64,000 nt of DNA from Halotia branconii CENA392. GTDB taxonomy: Bacteria > Cyanobacteriota > Cyanobacteriia > Cyanobacteriales > Nostocaceae. Under the pieces are notes generated by a model, which was not told the DNA's origin, ran no database searches, and saw only the letters and a program-made list of their open reading frames with translations. Shown one piece after another: positions 8,958-18,310 of this stretch; position 1 is the first letter of the stretch; each line of letters opens with the position of its first letter. A program made the translations under genes and the position numbers. The stretch lies in contig NZ_CP124543.1 of NCBI RefSeq assembly GCF_029953635.1, positions 4,443,455-4,507,454 on the forward strand, given 5' to 3'.

Positions 8958-9347
8958 CTATTTGGCTGCACCAGTGTATAGAGGATTTTTCGCTATAACT
9001 CTCTCATTGATGTAGTCATAAGTCTCACGGAAGTTGGGAACAGCCCGCATTTCTAGACGACTACCGTTTCTGAGGGTTAGCACCATATCGCCCCAAAGAC
9101 CAATACCACGAGGTACTTTGACAATTTTAACTATTTCTGAATAAATTACGTCAGTGCGATCGCGTCCTCTCCAACCTCCCGTCACGGTAACTCGGCGATC
9201 GGTAATACGGTAACGTAACCACAATGCCCTGACAATTGCTCCAACCGCTAATGGCAAGCCTACGACGGTTAGCCCAATTAACAAGTTGAGAATTAAATCC
9301 CCAACATGGGGGCCGCCTTCATAATAAATTTCTTCACGAATGCCCAT
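8958..9347 (-). CDS. PH-domain (bPH) membrane protein
   Basis: The 129-residue protein has two hydrophobic segments early on (LILNLLIGLTVVGLPLAVGAIVRAL, about 18-42) and then a bacterial pleckstrin-homology-like domain with the pattern RYRITDRRVTVTGGW, followed by YSEIVKIVKVPRGIGLWGDMVLTL. Such bPH proteins occur between rnpA and yidC in many cyanobacteria. Its 5' end overlaps the 3' end of rnpA by 14 bases, so the two are likely co-translated. No catalytic residues are expected; the function is unknown. Confidence 0.85.
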   Translation of the reverse strand: MGIREEIYYEGGPHVGDLILNLLIGLTVVGLPLAVGAIVRALWLRYRITDRRVTVTGGWRGRDRTDVIYSEIVKIVKVPRGIGLWGDMVLTLRNGSRLEMRAVPNFRETYDYINERVIAKNPLYTGAAK

Positions 9348-9747
9348 TGAATACCTCAGTTTGTGCCAACAACTGTTCTAATTCTTGCAGAAATTGTTGG
9401 CTTACGCACTTAGATTCTGCTGCTGTTGGTTTTACAACCACTACTAACCGCCAGCCCGGTGACAATTTCGGCAACAATTGTTGAAAAGCAGCTGCAATTT
9501 GGCGTTTGATTCGATTGCGAATTACTGCTCTTTTGCTAACTTTTGTGCTAATTGTAATGCCAATTTGGGTACTGGCTAGCTGGTGTGGATCAGTTGGTAG
9601 AACAGCAGTACTCAAAGAAGACTCTATTGTCTGTGACGGGCGTAAGGCTCTCAACGTGAAATAAGAACTATGTCGCCGAATCCCTTCGCGGAAAACTGCC
9701 TGGAAATCCTTACGGGATTTTAGTCGATTCGCTTTGGGCAAAGCCAC
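9334..9747 (-). CDS. rnpA: Ribonuclease P protein component
   Basis: RnpA assists the RNase P RNA in removing 5' leaders from tRNA precursors. The 137-residue protein begins MALPKANRLKSRKDFQAVFREG, the usual RnpA opening, and carries the signature ISTKVSKRAVIRNRIKRQI (RNR motif) that binds the RNA. It lies 25 bases after rpmH, the near-universal order, and overlaps the PH-domain gene downstream. A short low-similarity insertion (SQTIESSLSTAVLPTDPHQLAS) precedes the signature. Nothing suggests a defect. Confidence 0.95.
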   Translation of the reverse strand: MALPKANRLKSRKDFQAVFREGIRRHSSYFTLRALRPSQTIESSLSTAVLPTDPHQLASTQIGITISTKVSKRAVIRNRIKRQIAAAFQQLLPKLSPGWRLVVVVKPTAAESKCVSQQFLQELEQLLAQTEVFNGHS

Positions 9748-9772
9748 AGTTGCTCCTTTAGCTTGAATTACC

Positions 9773-9907
9773 CTAAACGCTTAGACGATAACGTCCTCTT
9801 TTTCTTCTAGCCCTAATCACGTTTCTTCCGTCTGGTGTCCGCATTCTGGCACGAAAACCAGAAGTTCTTTTTCTTTTACGGCAAGTGCCGCCCAGGGTTC
9901 TCTGCAT
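9773..9907 (-). CDS. rpmH: 50S ribosomal protein L34
   Basis: This 44-residue basic protein reads [20 protein letters not shown] at the start and ends [18 protein letters not shown]. That is L34 of cyanobacterial type, where TLGGT replaces the TLQPS seen in proteobacteria. An AGGAG ribosome-binding site lies about six bases upstream of the ATG. It heads the minus-strand cluster rpmH-rnpA-PH-yidC-R3H-yceD. dnaA is not beside it in this window. Confidence 0.95.
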   Translation of the reverse strand: MQRTLGGTCRKRKRTSGFRARMRTPDGRNVIRARRKRGRYRLSV

Positions 9908-10215
9908 ATTGTTCTCCTCTTAGGCGATTTTTATAAAAAGTCACAATCTATAACCTTATCACTTTACAGATAAAATATACAGATCCAGGGAAAAATTGAA
10001 TCAGTTGCCAGTTGCTACTGACAACTAACCACATTTCGACAAGCGGTAGTTGAATCTCGACTTCGCGGCAGTTGAGCGTAGTCGAAACTCGATTACCGCG
10101 CAGCGCTGCACTGACTTGTACTGAGTTTAGCCTGAGCGTAGCCGAAGGGCGTAGTCGAAGTAGCCTGTCGAAGTGTCGAAACTCAGTGCATCGCTGACAA
10201 CTGACAACTGAAAAT
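9908..10215. repeat. Intergenic gap with TAGTCGAAG-type repeats
   Basis: About 300 bases separate rpmH and the DUF2808 gene. The first ~80 bases are the rpmH leader and promoter region. The rest is repeat: TTGAGCGTAGTCGAAACTC, CTTGTACTGAGTTTAGCC, GAAGGGCGTAGTCGAAG, and CTGACAACTGACAACTGA near the end. Pieces of the same family occur at 30670-30710, 42855-42890 and 48125-48155. An open frame on the minus strand here is repeat-derived and I do not call it. Confidence 0.65.
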
Positions 10216-10770
10216 TTACCCAATAGTCAAAATCCAACTTCCCAAGTAACGCAGTAGTGGCACATCTCCAGGAGAAAGAATTTGACAGTTGAAATAATAA
10301 GTACCACCAAACGCAGGATTTTGGACATTAGAAAAAACTAACTCAACTTTGGTTCCTGCTGGCACTGGTTCTTGGGGAAATATTTCAATCACCCCGCCTT
10401 CTTTATCCCACTTGACTTCTGAAAGTGGAACTGCTTTGCCTTTAACCCGGACTTCTATCTTTTTGGGGTCAAAAGTTCCTTTATAATAATTTGGGTATGT
10501 AACAGCAAACTGAGCAGCTGCCAACTTCATTTTATTGGCTGGAATCCTCAAATTGTAGCGATCCCAGGAATTAGCTTGTCCACCAAAATCTAACCGGAAG
10601 GGTAGCTGATTTTCACTTTTAACACCGCTAAATAGTGTAAATCCAGGTAAACCATTTTGCGCCCAAGTGGCGGTTTGCAATCCGGTTATTAAACAGCTAG
10701 TTACAGCCAAAGCTGATAAAAGTCTTAGCGGTAGCTGACGCTGAGATTTAGAAAACAGTAAATGTCGCAT
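10216..10770 (-). CDS. DUF2808 exported protein
   Basis: The 184-residue protein has an N-terminal signal peptide: basic start, hydrophobic core LLSALAVTSCLITGL, then ATWAQN with likely cleavage after about residue 38. The mature part matches the DUF2808 family found almost only in cyanobacteria: FRLDFGGQANSWDRYNLRIPA, YYKGTFDPKKIEVRVKG, and ending GTYYFNCQILSPGDVPLLRYLGSW. It is probably periplasmic or outer-membrane associated. Its function is unknown. It appears monocistronic; upstream is a long AT-rich gap. Confidence 0.88.
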   Translation of the reverse strand: MRHLLFSKSQRQLPLRLLSALAVTSCLITGLQTATWAQNGLPGFTLFSGVKSENQLPFRLDFGGQANSWDRYNLRIPANKMKLAAAQFAVTYPNYYKGTFDPKKIEVRVKGKAVPLSEVKWDKEGGVIEIFPQEPVPAGTKVELVFSNVQNPAFGGTYYFNCQILSPGDVPLLRYLGSWILTIG

Positions 10771-11532
10771 AATATTAAGCTTCCTCCACCAAAACAGATC
10801 TGTTATTTAAATAACTAAAATTTAGTACGTGTTCCTAAACTTTATTACTGACTTCTTGACAATTGACCTGAAGTTAAAACAAAAAGTGCCTTTTCCTCTC
10901 AGAACAAAATGCTAGAAAAAATACGTAGTAATATATTTAACCTTTATTTAATTTATTCAGATGAGCGCTTGATTATAGCCATTTTTTGAGAATTTCAGCT
11001 AAATTTGAACTAGATACAAACACATGGAGGATTTGATTGTGTTTCTGAATATGTATAAGTGTATCTTAATTTAAGGTTTTTGTTATAAAAATTGAGCCAT
11101 GCTCTAGGCGATCGCCATTGAACTTAAGATAGATTGATTAAAATAAGCTTAAATCGTTAGGAATAATCATTAAAAATTAGTTGGGAAGTTATTAAGCTTA
11201 AAAAATTTGCTAAATATTGGACTATGTAAGTAAGGAAGACCAAAAATTTTCAATCCCTAAAACAAGCTAAAGACACAGAGGCAAAATTGGGAATCAACAT
11301 AGGATTTGCAATATGTAAATCTATGCGTAACTATCAGCAAGGATGACACCTGTAAGCGGCAAAGTCTTACTTTGTCTGGAGAACCGAGAGTGGGAAAGGA
11401 AAAATTCAAGGTTTAATCTAGGAAAAAAGTAGTCGCTGACAGTTTTTATCCTGAACTATGAATATGAGACATCCCTAAATCGGGAAAAGTGCATACTTTG
11501 TAGAGATTAGGTATTTATCTCCAGGAGATTTC
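10771..11532. other. Long non-coding gap between divergent genes
   Basis: This ~760-base AT-rich gap separates the DUF2808 gene (leftward) from pntA1 (rightward). I see no ORF with coding character, tRNA or known riboswitch. It must hold both promoters. The last 200 bases before pntA1 are less AT-rich and include CACCTGTAAGCGGCAAAGTC and ACCGAGAGTGGG; they could be a structured leader or a small RNA, but I found no convincing stem. A strong ribosome-binding site (CAGGAG) precedes the pntA1 ATG. Confidence 0.5.
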
Positions 11533-12705
11533 ATGAGAATAGCAGTTGCTAAAGAAATAGAAGTTTGTGAGCGTCGTGTAGCATTAAATCCCGATACTGT
11601 TGCCCGCTTGGTAAAACAAGGTTTGGAAGTTTGGGTAGAAACAGGTGCAGGAGAGCGATCTTTTTTTAGCGATTCTGCTTATGAAGCAGCAGGAGCTAAA
11701 ATTATCAGTGATTCTGCCACGTTATGGCAACAAGCAGATATTTTATTGAAGGTTAGTCCACCACAAGAACGAGAAAATGGAGGTTCAGAAGTTGAGTTGC
11801 TTAAGGAAGGAGCTGTTTTAGTTAGCTTCCTTAATCCCTTGGGTAATCCCGTCGTAGCGCAGCAACTAGCAAATCGCCAAATCACAGCCTTGAGTATGGA
11901 GATGATCCCCCGTACTACTAGGGCGCAAAGTATGGATGCTTTATCCTCACAAGCTTCACTCGCAGGTTATAAGGCAGTTTTGATTGCGGCGGCGGCATTA
12001 CCAAAATATTTCCCAATGCTGACAACAGCCGCAGGTACAATTGCCCCAGCTAAAGTATTTATCATGGGCGCTGGTGTGGCAGGATTGCAAGCGATCGCCA
12101 CCGCCAGACGTTTGGGAGCAGTAGTAGAAGCCTTCGATATTCGTCCGGCTGTTAAAGAGGAAGTGCAAAGCTTGGGAGCAAAATTCGTCGAAGTCAAGCT
12201 AGAAGAAGAAACTGTCGCCGCTGGTGGTTACGCCAAAGAAATTTCTGAAGCTAGCAAACAGCGCACCCAAGAAGTTGTCGCCGAACACGTCAAAAATGCT
12301 GATGTAGTGATTACTACTGCTCAAGTTCCTGGCAGACAAGCACCACGGCTCGTTACAGAAGAAATGGTTGCCCAAATGAAACCAGGTTCAGTGATTGTAG
12401 ATTTAGCCGCAGAACAAGGTGGTAACTGTGCCTGCACCGAACCCGGCAAAGATATTGTGTGGAATGGTGTGACAATTATTGGCCCAATTAATTTACCATC
12501 ATCAATGCCAGTCCACGCCAGCCAGTTGTATTCCAAAAACGTCACATCTTTGATTCAACTACTAATAAAAGACAAAGCTTTGCAAGTAGACTTTGCCGAC
12601 GACATAGTTGATGCAGCTTGCATTACCCACGCAGGCGAAATTCGCAATCAGCGGGTACGGGATGCGCTACAAGCTTTGAGCAATCAACAATCAGCCGTTA
12701 ATTAG
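11533..12705 (+). CDS. pntA: NAD(P) transhydrogenase subunit alpha part 1
   Basis: This is the NAD(H)-binding domain I subunit of proton-translocating transhydrogenase, which exchanges hydride between NADH and NADP+ at the thylakoid membrane. The 390-residue protein starts MRIAVAKEIEVCERRVALNP, the alanine-dehydrogenase/PntA N-terminus. It has the nucleotide-binding loop KVFIMGAGVAGLQAIATARRLGA (about 176-198), with an acidic residue two strands on, and the RAQSMDALSSQA mobile-loop region. The alpha chain is split after domain I, as in other cyanobacteria; membrane helices come from the next gene. CAGGAG lies just upstream of ATG. The gap to pntA2 carries a CATGCCCC tandem. Confidence 0.95.
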   Translation: MRIAVAKEIEVCERRVALNPDTVARLVKQGLEVWVETGAGERSFFSDSAYEAAGAKIISDSATLWQQADILLKVSPPQERENGGSEVELLKEGAVLVSFLNPLGNPVVAQQLANRQITALSMEMIPRTTRAQSMDALSSQASLAGYKAVLIAAAALPKYFPMLTTAAGTIAPAKVFIMGAGVAGLQAIATARRLGAVVEAFDIRPAVKEEVQSLGAKFVEVKLEEETVAAGGYAKEISEASKQRTQEVVAEHVKNADVVITTAQVPGRQAPRLVTEEMVAQMKPGSVIVDLAAEQGGNCACTEPGKDIVWNGVTIIGPINLPSSMPVHASQLYSKNVTSLIQLLIKDKALQVDFADDIVDAACITHAGEIRNQRVRDALQALSNQQSAVN

Positions 12706-12795
12706 AGAGCAGAAGAAGCAGGGAAGTAGGGAGTGTGGGAAGAGAGGGAAGAGAGGGGGAAAGATTTCTTCCCCATCCTCCCACACCTCCCACAC

Positions 12796-12844
12796 CATGC
12801 CCCATGCCCTATGCCCCATGCCCCATGCCCTATGCCCCATGCCC
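12796..12844 (+). repeat. CCCATGCCCTATG short tandem repeat
   Basis: Several copies of units like ATGCCCC, ATGCCCT and TATGCCCC follow one another directly before the pntA2 ribosome-binding site. The repeats create a false upstream start for pntA2 (reading MPHALCPMPHALCPM). The preceding ~70 bases are purine-rich GGGAAGAGAGG-type filler. The same ATGCCCC unit appears in inverse (GGGGCAT) at 1880, 8735, 18099 and 42780. Confidence 0.7.
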
Positions 12845-12868
12845 ATTTACACAAGGAGTTTTGATTTC

Positions 12869-13162
12869 ATGACAGAGACATTACTTGCTGCTTTGTTTGT
12901 ATTTGTTCTGGCATCTTTTATTGGCTTTGAAGTTATTAATAAAGTACCGCCTACCTTACACACCCCTTTAATGTCAGGATCTAACGCAATTTCTGGCATT
13001 GCGGTATTAGGGGCGATTGTGGCTGCTGGTGCTAGAGAGACAAGTGTATCGGTGATTCTTGGTTTGATTGCCGTAGTGTTGGCAACAGTCAACGTTGTTG
13101 GTGGCTTTTTAGTTACAGATCGGATGTTGCAAATGTTCAAGAAGAAGGAGATTAAGGCGTGA
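12869..13162 (+). CDS. pntA2: NAD(P) transhydrogenase subunit alpha part 2
   Basis: The 97-residue membrane subunit has three or four hydrophobic helices: LLAALFVFVLASFIGFEVI, then AISGIAVLGAIVAAG, then SVILGLIAVVLATVNVVGGFLVTDRML. It supplies part of the proton channel. I start it at ATG 12869, preceded by AAGGAG at 12853-12858. A longer frame from 12797 runs through the CATGCCCC tandem and is not credible. Its stop overlaps the GTG start of pntB by four bases. Confidence 0.93.
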   Translation: MTETLLAALFVFVLASFIGFEVINKVPPTLHTPLMSGSNAISGIAVLGAIVAAGARETSVSVILGLIAVVLATVNVVGGFLVTDRMLQMFKKKEIKA

Positions 13163-14562
13163 GCGACTTTCTACCAACTGGGATTCAGCTGACGTACTTA
13201 GTTGCTGCATCTTTATTCATTCTGGGTTTGAAAAAGCTGGGATCACCTGCTACAGCACGCAACGGTAATGTTGTAGCAGCCGTGGGAATGTTACTAGCGA
13301 TCGTGGCAACAATGCTGGATCAGCATGTGTTGAATTACGAAATGATTTTGTTGGGTTTGGCAATTGGTACAGGAATTGGGGCGATCGCAGCCTACAAAGT
13401 CCAAATGACCGAAATGCCCCAAATGGTAGGTTTGCTCAACGGTTTGGGTGGTGCAGCTTCTGCACTGATCGCCGTTGCTGAATTTTGGCGGTTAATGGGA
13501 ACTTCTCAGCCCATACCCCTTGATGTCAACATTTCCATGCTATTGGATGTGTTAATCGGTGGTGTTACCTTAACAGGTAGTTTTTTGGCTTTTGCCAAAT
13601 TGCAAGGTTTAATCAGCGGTACTCCGATTACATTTCCATTTCAGCAACCATTTAACCTTTTGCTTTTGGGTGCTTACTTGGTAGGAAGTGCGTATTTAAT
13701 CATTACACCAGATAGCCTACCCATATTTTTAGGAGTAGTTGCTGTTTCTTTAGTATTAGGTGTGATGTTCGTCATCCCCATCGGTGGTGGCGATATGCCA
13801 GTGGTAATTTCACTGTTGAACTCGTTGTCAGGTGTCGCCGCTGCTGCTGCTGGGTTTGTGGTAATGAACAATATGTTGATTATCGCTGGTGCTTTGGTAG
13901 GAGCTTCTGGGTTAATCTTGACCGAGATTATGTGTAAAGCCATGAACCGTTCTTTGTTCAGCGTGCTGTTCAGTGCTTTTGGTTCAGCGGCTGCTGGCGG
14001 TGGCGGTGCAGCAGGTACTATAGGCGATCAAACCGTCCGCAGCATCGATCCCGAAGAAGGAGCGATGATGTTGGGTTATGCTCGTAACGTGGTAATTGTC
14101 CCTGGTTATGGGATGGCAGTTGCTCAAGCACAACATAGCGTGCGAGAGTTGGCAGACCAATTAGAACGGATGGGCGTTGATGTCAAGTACGCCATTCACC
14201 CCGTTGCTGGAAGAATGCCGGGACACATGAATGTGTTATTGGCAGAGGCGAATGTACCTTACACCCAGTTGTATGACATGGATGATATTAATCCCCAATT
14301 TGAGCAAGCAGATGTGGCTTTGGTAATTGGGGCTAATGATGTCGTAAATCCAGCGGCGCGCAGTGATAGCAATAGTCCTATTTATGGTATGCCGATTTTA
14401 GAAGTAGATCGGGCAAAGCAGACAATTGTCATTAAGCGCGGGATGAGTGCAGGTTTTGCTGGTGTAGATAATGAATTGTTCTACAAAGATAAAACTACGA
14501 TGCTCTTTGGTAGCGCCAAGGATATGGTGTCGAAGTTGGTTTCAGAAGTGAAGCAACTTTAA
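13159..14562 (+). CDS. pntB: NAD(P) transhydrogenase subunit beta
   Basis: The 467-residue protein has an N-terminal membrane domain II (about eight helices to residue ~270) and a C-terminal NADP(H)-binding domain III, with VVIVPGYGMAVAQAQHSVREL (about 311-331) as the GYG-containing NADP loop, followed by the HPVAGRMPGHMNVLLAEA segment and KRGMSAGFAGVDNELFY. The start is GTG at 13159, overlapping the pntA2 stop, so the pair is translationally coupled. With pntA1 and pntA2 it forms the complete enzyme. An intrinsic terminator-like hairpin follows at 14616. Confidence 0.95.
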   Translation: MSDFLPTGIQLTYLVAASLFILGLKKLGSPATARNGNVVAAVGMLLAIVATMLDQHVLNYEMILLGLAIGTGIGAIAAYKVQMTEMPQMVGLLNGLGGAASALIAVAEFWRLMGTSQPIPLDVNISMLLDVLIGGVTLTGSFLAFAKLQGLISGTPITFPFQQPFNLLLLGAYLVGSAYLIITPDSLPIFLGVVAVSLVLGVMFVIPIGGGDMPVVISLLNSLSGVAAAAAGFVVMNNMLIIAGALVGASGLILTEIMCKAMNRSLFSVLFSAFGSAAAGGGGAAGTIGDQTVRSIDPEEGAMMLGYARNVVIVPGYGMAVAQAQHSVRELADQLERMGVDVKYAIHPVAGRMPGHMNVLLAEANVPYTQLYDMDDINPQFEQADVALVIGANDVVNPAARSDSNSPIYGMPILEVDRAKQTIVIKRGMSAGFAGVDNELFYKDKTTMLFGSAKDMVSKLVSEVKQL

Positions 14563-14615
14563 AAGAAACAAACTGCGAAGGACACAAAGAGCGCAAAGGA
14601 AGAATTTAGACAGTT

Positions 14616-14658
14616 AACTTGCCTTGGGGATACTATATTCTTAAGGCAAGTTTTATTT
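14616..14658 (+). terminator. Terminator-like hairpin after pntB
   Basis: A perfect 10-bp stem AACTTGCCTT / AAGGCAAGTT (14616-14625 and 14643-14652) encloses a 17-base loop and is followed by TTATTT. It lies 54 bases after the pntB stop and before the convergent ABC ATPase gene, so it may serve as the pnt operon terminator. Confidence 0.65.
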
Positions 14659-14727
14659 AAAAAAGTATACAATTATACTAAAATTTATGACAGGCGATCG
14701 CTGGTAGTTAGAGCTTTATTTCAACAA

Positions 14728-15855
14728 CTATTGACTAATTGCTAGACAATCACTTTCTGCCCACCAAGCATAAATCGGCGTATCACGGTCTGGTAAATCA
14801 CCAAAAGTATTGGGTTGTAAAACGTTGATGCTAACACCATTTGTTAGTTCCACAACATAATTAACATGGGTTCCCAAATACATCACATTGACTAATCGTC
14901 CTTCAAAGCAATTAGTTGACAAAGTGGGCGGATAAAGTGATAGTTGAATTTTTTCTGGACGCACACTTACCATTACTGCTTGTAATAATTCAGTTGGTGT
15001 ATCTTCATGGCGAGTCACAACAACTGTGAGTCCGGTTTTAGTCACAATTTGTACACAAGCAGATTCCACCGCAGTAATTTCACCGCTAAATAAATTGGTA
15101 TCACCAATGAAGTCAGCGACAAATGATGTCTGAGGACATTCGTAAATTTCGCTGGGAGTACCAATTTGTTCAATTTTGCCTTGATTCATTACCGCAATGC
15201 GATCGCTCAAGCATAGCGCTTCTTCTTGGTCGTGTGTCACCAATACAAAAGTTAAACCTAAATCTCTGTGTAAATTTGATAACTCAAACTGCATTTCCTT
15301 ACGCAGTTTCAAATCTAACGCCCCCAAAGGTTCATCTAGCAGCACCACAGCCGGACGGTTGACTAAAGCTCTTGCTAAGGCGACTCGCTGCTGTTGACCA
15401 CCAGAAAGCTGACTAGGAAAGCGCGATCGCAGACTTTCCATTTTTACTAACTTTAAAGCATCTTTAACTCGGCTCTCAATTTCTGATTTGCGTAATTTTT
15501 GCAACCGCAGCCCAAAAGCAATATTTTCCCACACATTCAGGTGATTAAACAAAGCATAGCTTTGAAACACAGTATTCACGGGTCGGCGATAAGGAGGGAC
15601 ATGAGTCATCGGCTGACCTTGAATCAATACCTTGCCAGCATCAACCCTCTCAAATCCAGCAATTAAGCGTAGAGTTGTGGTCTTTCCGCAGCCAGAAGGA
15701 CCTAAAATACTAAAGAACTCCCCCTGCCTCACATCTAAATCTATTCCATGTACTGCGGGTTCTTCGTTAAAAAACTTGAACACGTTACGCAATTCAACAT
15801 CAAGTGGCTGAAAAGTCGTTATCCCCCTCTGATTCTGCATGAAAGTTTGAGCCAT
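14728..15855 (-). CDS. PotA-like ABC transporter ATP-binding protein
   Basis: The 375-residue ATPase resembles PotA (spermidine/putrescine importer) and related CUT1/FbpC subunits. It shows Walker A GPSGCGKT, signature [15 protein letters not shown], Walker [13 protein letters not shown], the H-loop VTHDQEEAL, and a C-terminal TOBE domain ([10 protein letters not shown] and after). No permease or binding-protein gene lies next to it, so the cargo is not fixed by context; polyamines are the best guess by similarity. It converges on pntB. Both ATG 15855 and a second ATG at residue 6 are possible starts. Confidence 0.88.
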   Translation of the reverse strand: MAQTFMQNQRGITTFQPLDVELRNVFKFFNEEPAVHGIDLDVRQGEFFSILGPSGCGKTTTLRLIAGFERVDAGKVLIQGQPMTHVPPYRRPVNTVFQSYALFNHLNVWENIAFGLRLQKLRKSEIESRVKDALKLVKMESLRSRFPSQLSGGQQQRVALARALVNRPAVVLLDEPLGALDLKLRKEMQFELSNLHRDLGLTFVLVTHDQEEALCLSDRIAVMNQGKIEQIGTPSEIYECPQTSFVADFIGDTNLFSGEITAVESACVQIVTKTGLTVVVTRHEDTPTELLQAVMVSVRPEKIQLSLYPPTLSTNCFEGRLVNVMYLGTHVNYVVELTNGVSINVLQPNTFGDLPDRDTPIYAWWAESDCLAISQ

Positions 15856-16097
15856 AATCTTCAGTAGAATGCCGTAATTTTACGTGATTTCGTTGAGTCA
15901 ATGTAGCCTCAAGAAAATTTGAAGGATAAAGTTATGAAGGATAAAATTTTAGATGCTTCTATATCAGCTAAGCAGGTTTATCCGTGGAGTCTTCACTTTA
16001 ATCCTTTATACATCATCTTTCAGTAAACACTTTGGTTTATTGTATCTGTCAAAAACAGTTGTTCAGGAATATACTTTCTCAATTGTTACAAGCTCTG

Positions 16098-16206
16098 TAT
16101 CGCTTCTCGGTTGTATCCAATACACTCCAGTAAGGAAAAGGGGCTAGGAACTAGAGTCTATGGGCTAGAGTGGTGTATTTTATTCAAAATAAAACCGCTA
16201 TATATA
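16098..16206. repeat. MITE-like repeat with TATAGCG ends
   Basis: About 110 bases run from TATCGCTTCTCGGTTG to AAAACCGCTATATA, with short inverted ends and an internal segment ACACTCCAGTAAGG, GGGGCTAGGAACTAGAG and GGGCTAGAGTGGTGTATT. The same ends and pieces occur at 42-115 (one end) and 22111-22180 (shorter version). It encodes nothing and looks like a small non-autonomous transposable element. It is part of the 398-base gap upstream of the PBP2 gene; the rest of that gap (15856-16097) is AT-rich without features I recognise. Confidence 0.65.
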
Positions 16207-16253
16207 CGGTAATAGTTAAAAAATATTGTATAAAATCATATTAAGGTTATTTT

Positions 16254-18089
16254 ATGGCTTTATTTTCATCATCTTTCTCCAATAGCAAAAAAGATACACG
16301 TACAGTAGGACGTGGCTTGCAGTCAATATTTTTAATTATATTTACCTTATTAATGACTACTGGTATTGGAGTTCGTTTGGCATATTTGCAAATCGTTGAA
16401 GGGCCAAAACTCCGCCAACGAGCAGAGTCTAACAGGATACGGATGATTCCTAAACTACCAGAACGGGGTAATATTTTTGACCGCAATGGCAAGCTTTTAG
16501 CTAGTACACGTTATCCCCATTCTGTATATCTGTTGCCAATGGCTCATACTAAGCCTTCTTGGTCAATTGTCGGTTCGCGTTTAGAAAAAATTCTTCACAT
16601 TTCCCCAGAGGAGATGGAAAAAAAATTAGAAGAAGCAGGTCCTAACTCTTCTTCACTAATCCGAGTGGCACGGGACTTGAACGAAGTACAAATTACAGCT
16701 TTAAAAGAATATGAAAGCGAACTTCCAGAAGTAGAAATAAATACAGAAGCAGTTCGTTATTATCCTCATGGCAAAGCCTTAGCACATGTGCTGGGATATA
16801 CACGAGAACTTACTCCTGACCAGTTGAAAGCCAGGAAAGATGAAGGCTACCGACTAGGAGACGTAATTGGTCAAATGGGAATCGAAAAAGCTTACGAAAA
16901 AACACTGCGGGGTGAATGGGGCGGTAAGCAAGTAGAAGTAGATGGTACAGGTAAGTTTATCCGGGTAATAGGAGAACAACAAGCAAAATCTGGTACAGAT
17001 TTGCACTTAACCCTAGATTTAGAGGTGCAGAAAGCAGCAGACAAAGCTTTAGGAAAATTACAAGGTGCAGTTGTGGCAATTGACCCAAATAATGGTGCTG
17101 TCTTAGCAATGGCATCTCATCCTACCTTTGATCCTAATATTTTCTCCAAGCAAAAACTTTCCCAGGAAGATTGGCAAAGTGTCCAAGGTAAGAACCATCC
17201 CTTGGTTAATCGTGTCCTTAGTGCCTTTCCACCTGCCAGTACCTTCAAAATTATTACTACGACATCTGGTTTAGAATCGGGTAAATTTTCTCCTGACACA
17301 GTACTACAAACATTTGGTTCTCTGACCATTGGTGGAGTGACTTTTGGCGAATGGAATCATGCCGGATTTGGGCCATTAGGATTTCCTAGAGCGATCGCCA
17401 TGAGTAGTGATACCTTCTTTTATCAAGTTGGCAGAAAAGTCGGTGGCCCAACGTTGATTAAATGGAGTCGCGAATATGGATTTGGTCAAAAAACTGGTAT
17501 TGAGTTTGCCAACGAAGAATCAAGAGGCTTAGTTCCAGATGAGATATGGAAACAGAAAGTTTTTAAAATGCCTTGGACTATAGGCGACACTATCAATATG
17601 TCCATTGGTCAAGGCGCTTTACAAGTCACACCACTACAAGCAGTGATTATGTTTTCTGTCCCAGCGAATGGTGGGTATAGAGTCAAGCCACATTTGCTCA
17701 AAGATCATGAAGAAGCAAAAAGCTGGCGGGAATCATTAGATATGAAACCGTCAACTATCAAAGTTCTTCGTGATGGACTACGAAAAGTGGTAACAGAAGG
17801 TACAGGTAAACTTTTAAATGTGCCATCAATCCCCCCCACATCAGGAAAAAGCGGTACGGCGGAGGCTGGTGTTGGTCGTCCCAATCATACTTGGTTTGGT
17901 GCTTATGCCCCTAGTAATAAGCCAGAAATTGCAGTGGTAGCGTTTGGGGAAAACTCTGGCGGTCACGGAGGTACTGATTGTGGCCCAATGGTTTTACAAG
18001 TACTAGAAGCTTATTTTCAACATAAATATCCAGGCAAATATCTGAAATCTCAATCTGAAAAATCTTCAGTCGTGACTCCTGGCGATTAA
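16254..18089 (+). CDS. mrdA: Penicillin-binding protein 2 (elongation transpeptidase)
   Basis: This class B PBP cross-links peptidoglycan during lateral growth, partnering RodA. The 611-residue protein has a single N-terminal membrane anchor (SIFLIIFTLLMTTGIGVRLAYL, about 24-45), a dimerisation/pedestal region with RGNIFDRNGKLLA, and a transpeptidase domain. Active-site motifs are visible: STFK with Ser about residue 329, SSD as the SxN-type motif (about 384-386), and KSGTAE (about 533-538). Family length is about 600. It is monocistronic here, behind a repeat-rich leader and followed by a long repeat. mreBCD is not in the window. Confidence 0.93.
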   Translation: MALFSSSFSNSKKDTRTVGRGLQSIFLIIFTLLMTTGIGVRLAYLQIVEGPKLRQRAESNRIRMIPKLPERGNIFDRNGKLLASTRYPHSVYLLPMAHTKPSWSIVGSRLEKILHISPEEMEKKLEEAGPNSSSLIRVARDLNEVQITALKEYESELPEVEINTEAVRYYPHGKALAHVLGYTRELTPDQLKARKDEGYRLGDVIGQMGIEKAYEKTLRGEWGGKQVEVDGTGKFIRVIGEQQAKSGTDLHLTLDLEVQKAADKALGKLQGAVVAIDPNNGAVLAMASHPTFDPNIFSKQKLSQEDWQSVQGKNHPLVNRVLSAFPPASTFKIITTTSGLESGKFSPDTVLQTFGSLTIGGVTFGEWNHAGFGPLGFPRAIAMSSDTFFYQVGRKVGGPTLIKWSREYGFGQKTGIEFANEESRGLVPDEIWKQKVFKMPWTIGDTINMSIGQGALQVTPLQAVIMFSVPANGGYRVKPHLLKDHEEAKSWRESLDMKPSTIKVLRDGLRKVVTEGTGKLLNVPSIPPTSGKSGTAEAGVGRPNHTWFGAYAPSNKPEIAVVAFGENSGGHGGTDCGPMVLQVLEAYFQHKYPGKYLKSQSEKSSVVTPGD

Positions 18090-18098
18090 TTGATAAGA

Positions 18099-18310
18099 GG
18101 CATGGGGCATGGGGCATTGGGCATCCCTACCCTTCGGGAACGACTCCGTCGAACGACTTCGCTCAGGGCAAGTGGGCATTGGGCATTGGGCGGGTTTCTC
18201 GACTTGAAGGAACTGGCGTGGTTTCCCCTCTTGTGCGACTGCCGCACCCCTTGTGGGTCTTGGGGTCTCCCCAAGTGGAGCAACTGCCGTCATGGGGCAT
18301 GGGTTACGGG
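18099..18310. repeat. C/G-rich dispersed repeat after PBP2
   Basis: The repeat holds GGCATGGGGCATGGGGC, CCTTCGGGAACGACTCCGTC, CTTGAAGGAACTGGCGTGG, GGTCTTGGGGTCTCCCC and CCAAGTGGAGCAACTGCC, all recurring elsewhere in the window (for example 1900-2200). Open frames on both strands are repeat artefacts. The rest of the 539-base gap, up to 18628, is AT-rich; it includes GGTTCGCACAAGCGTTCCC but no tRNA or other feature I can support. Confidence 0.7.

Noticed and set aside
9948-10223. 91-codon minus-strand frame
   Set aside because: It lies mostly in TAGTCGAAG-type repeat and overlaps the end of the DUF2808 gene; its translation has no family character.
11330-11532. Possible riboswitch or small RNA before pntA1
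   Set aside because: I could not draw a convincing stem or match it to a known class by eye.
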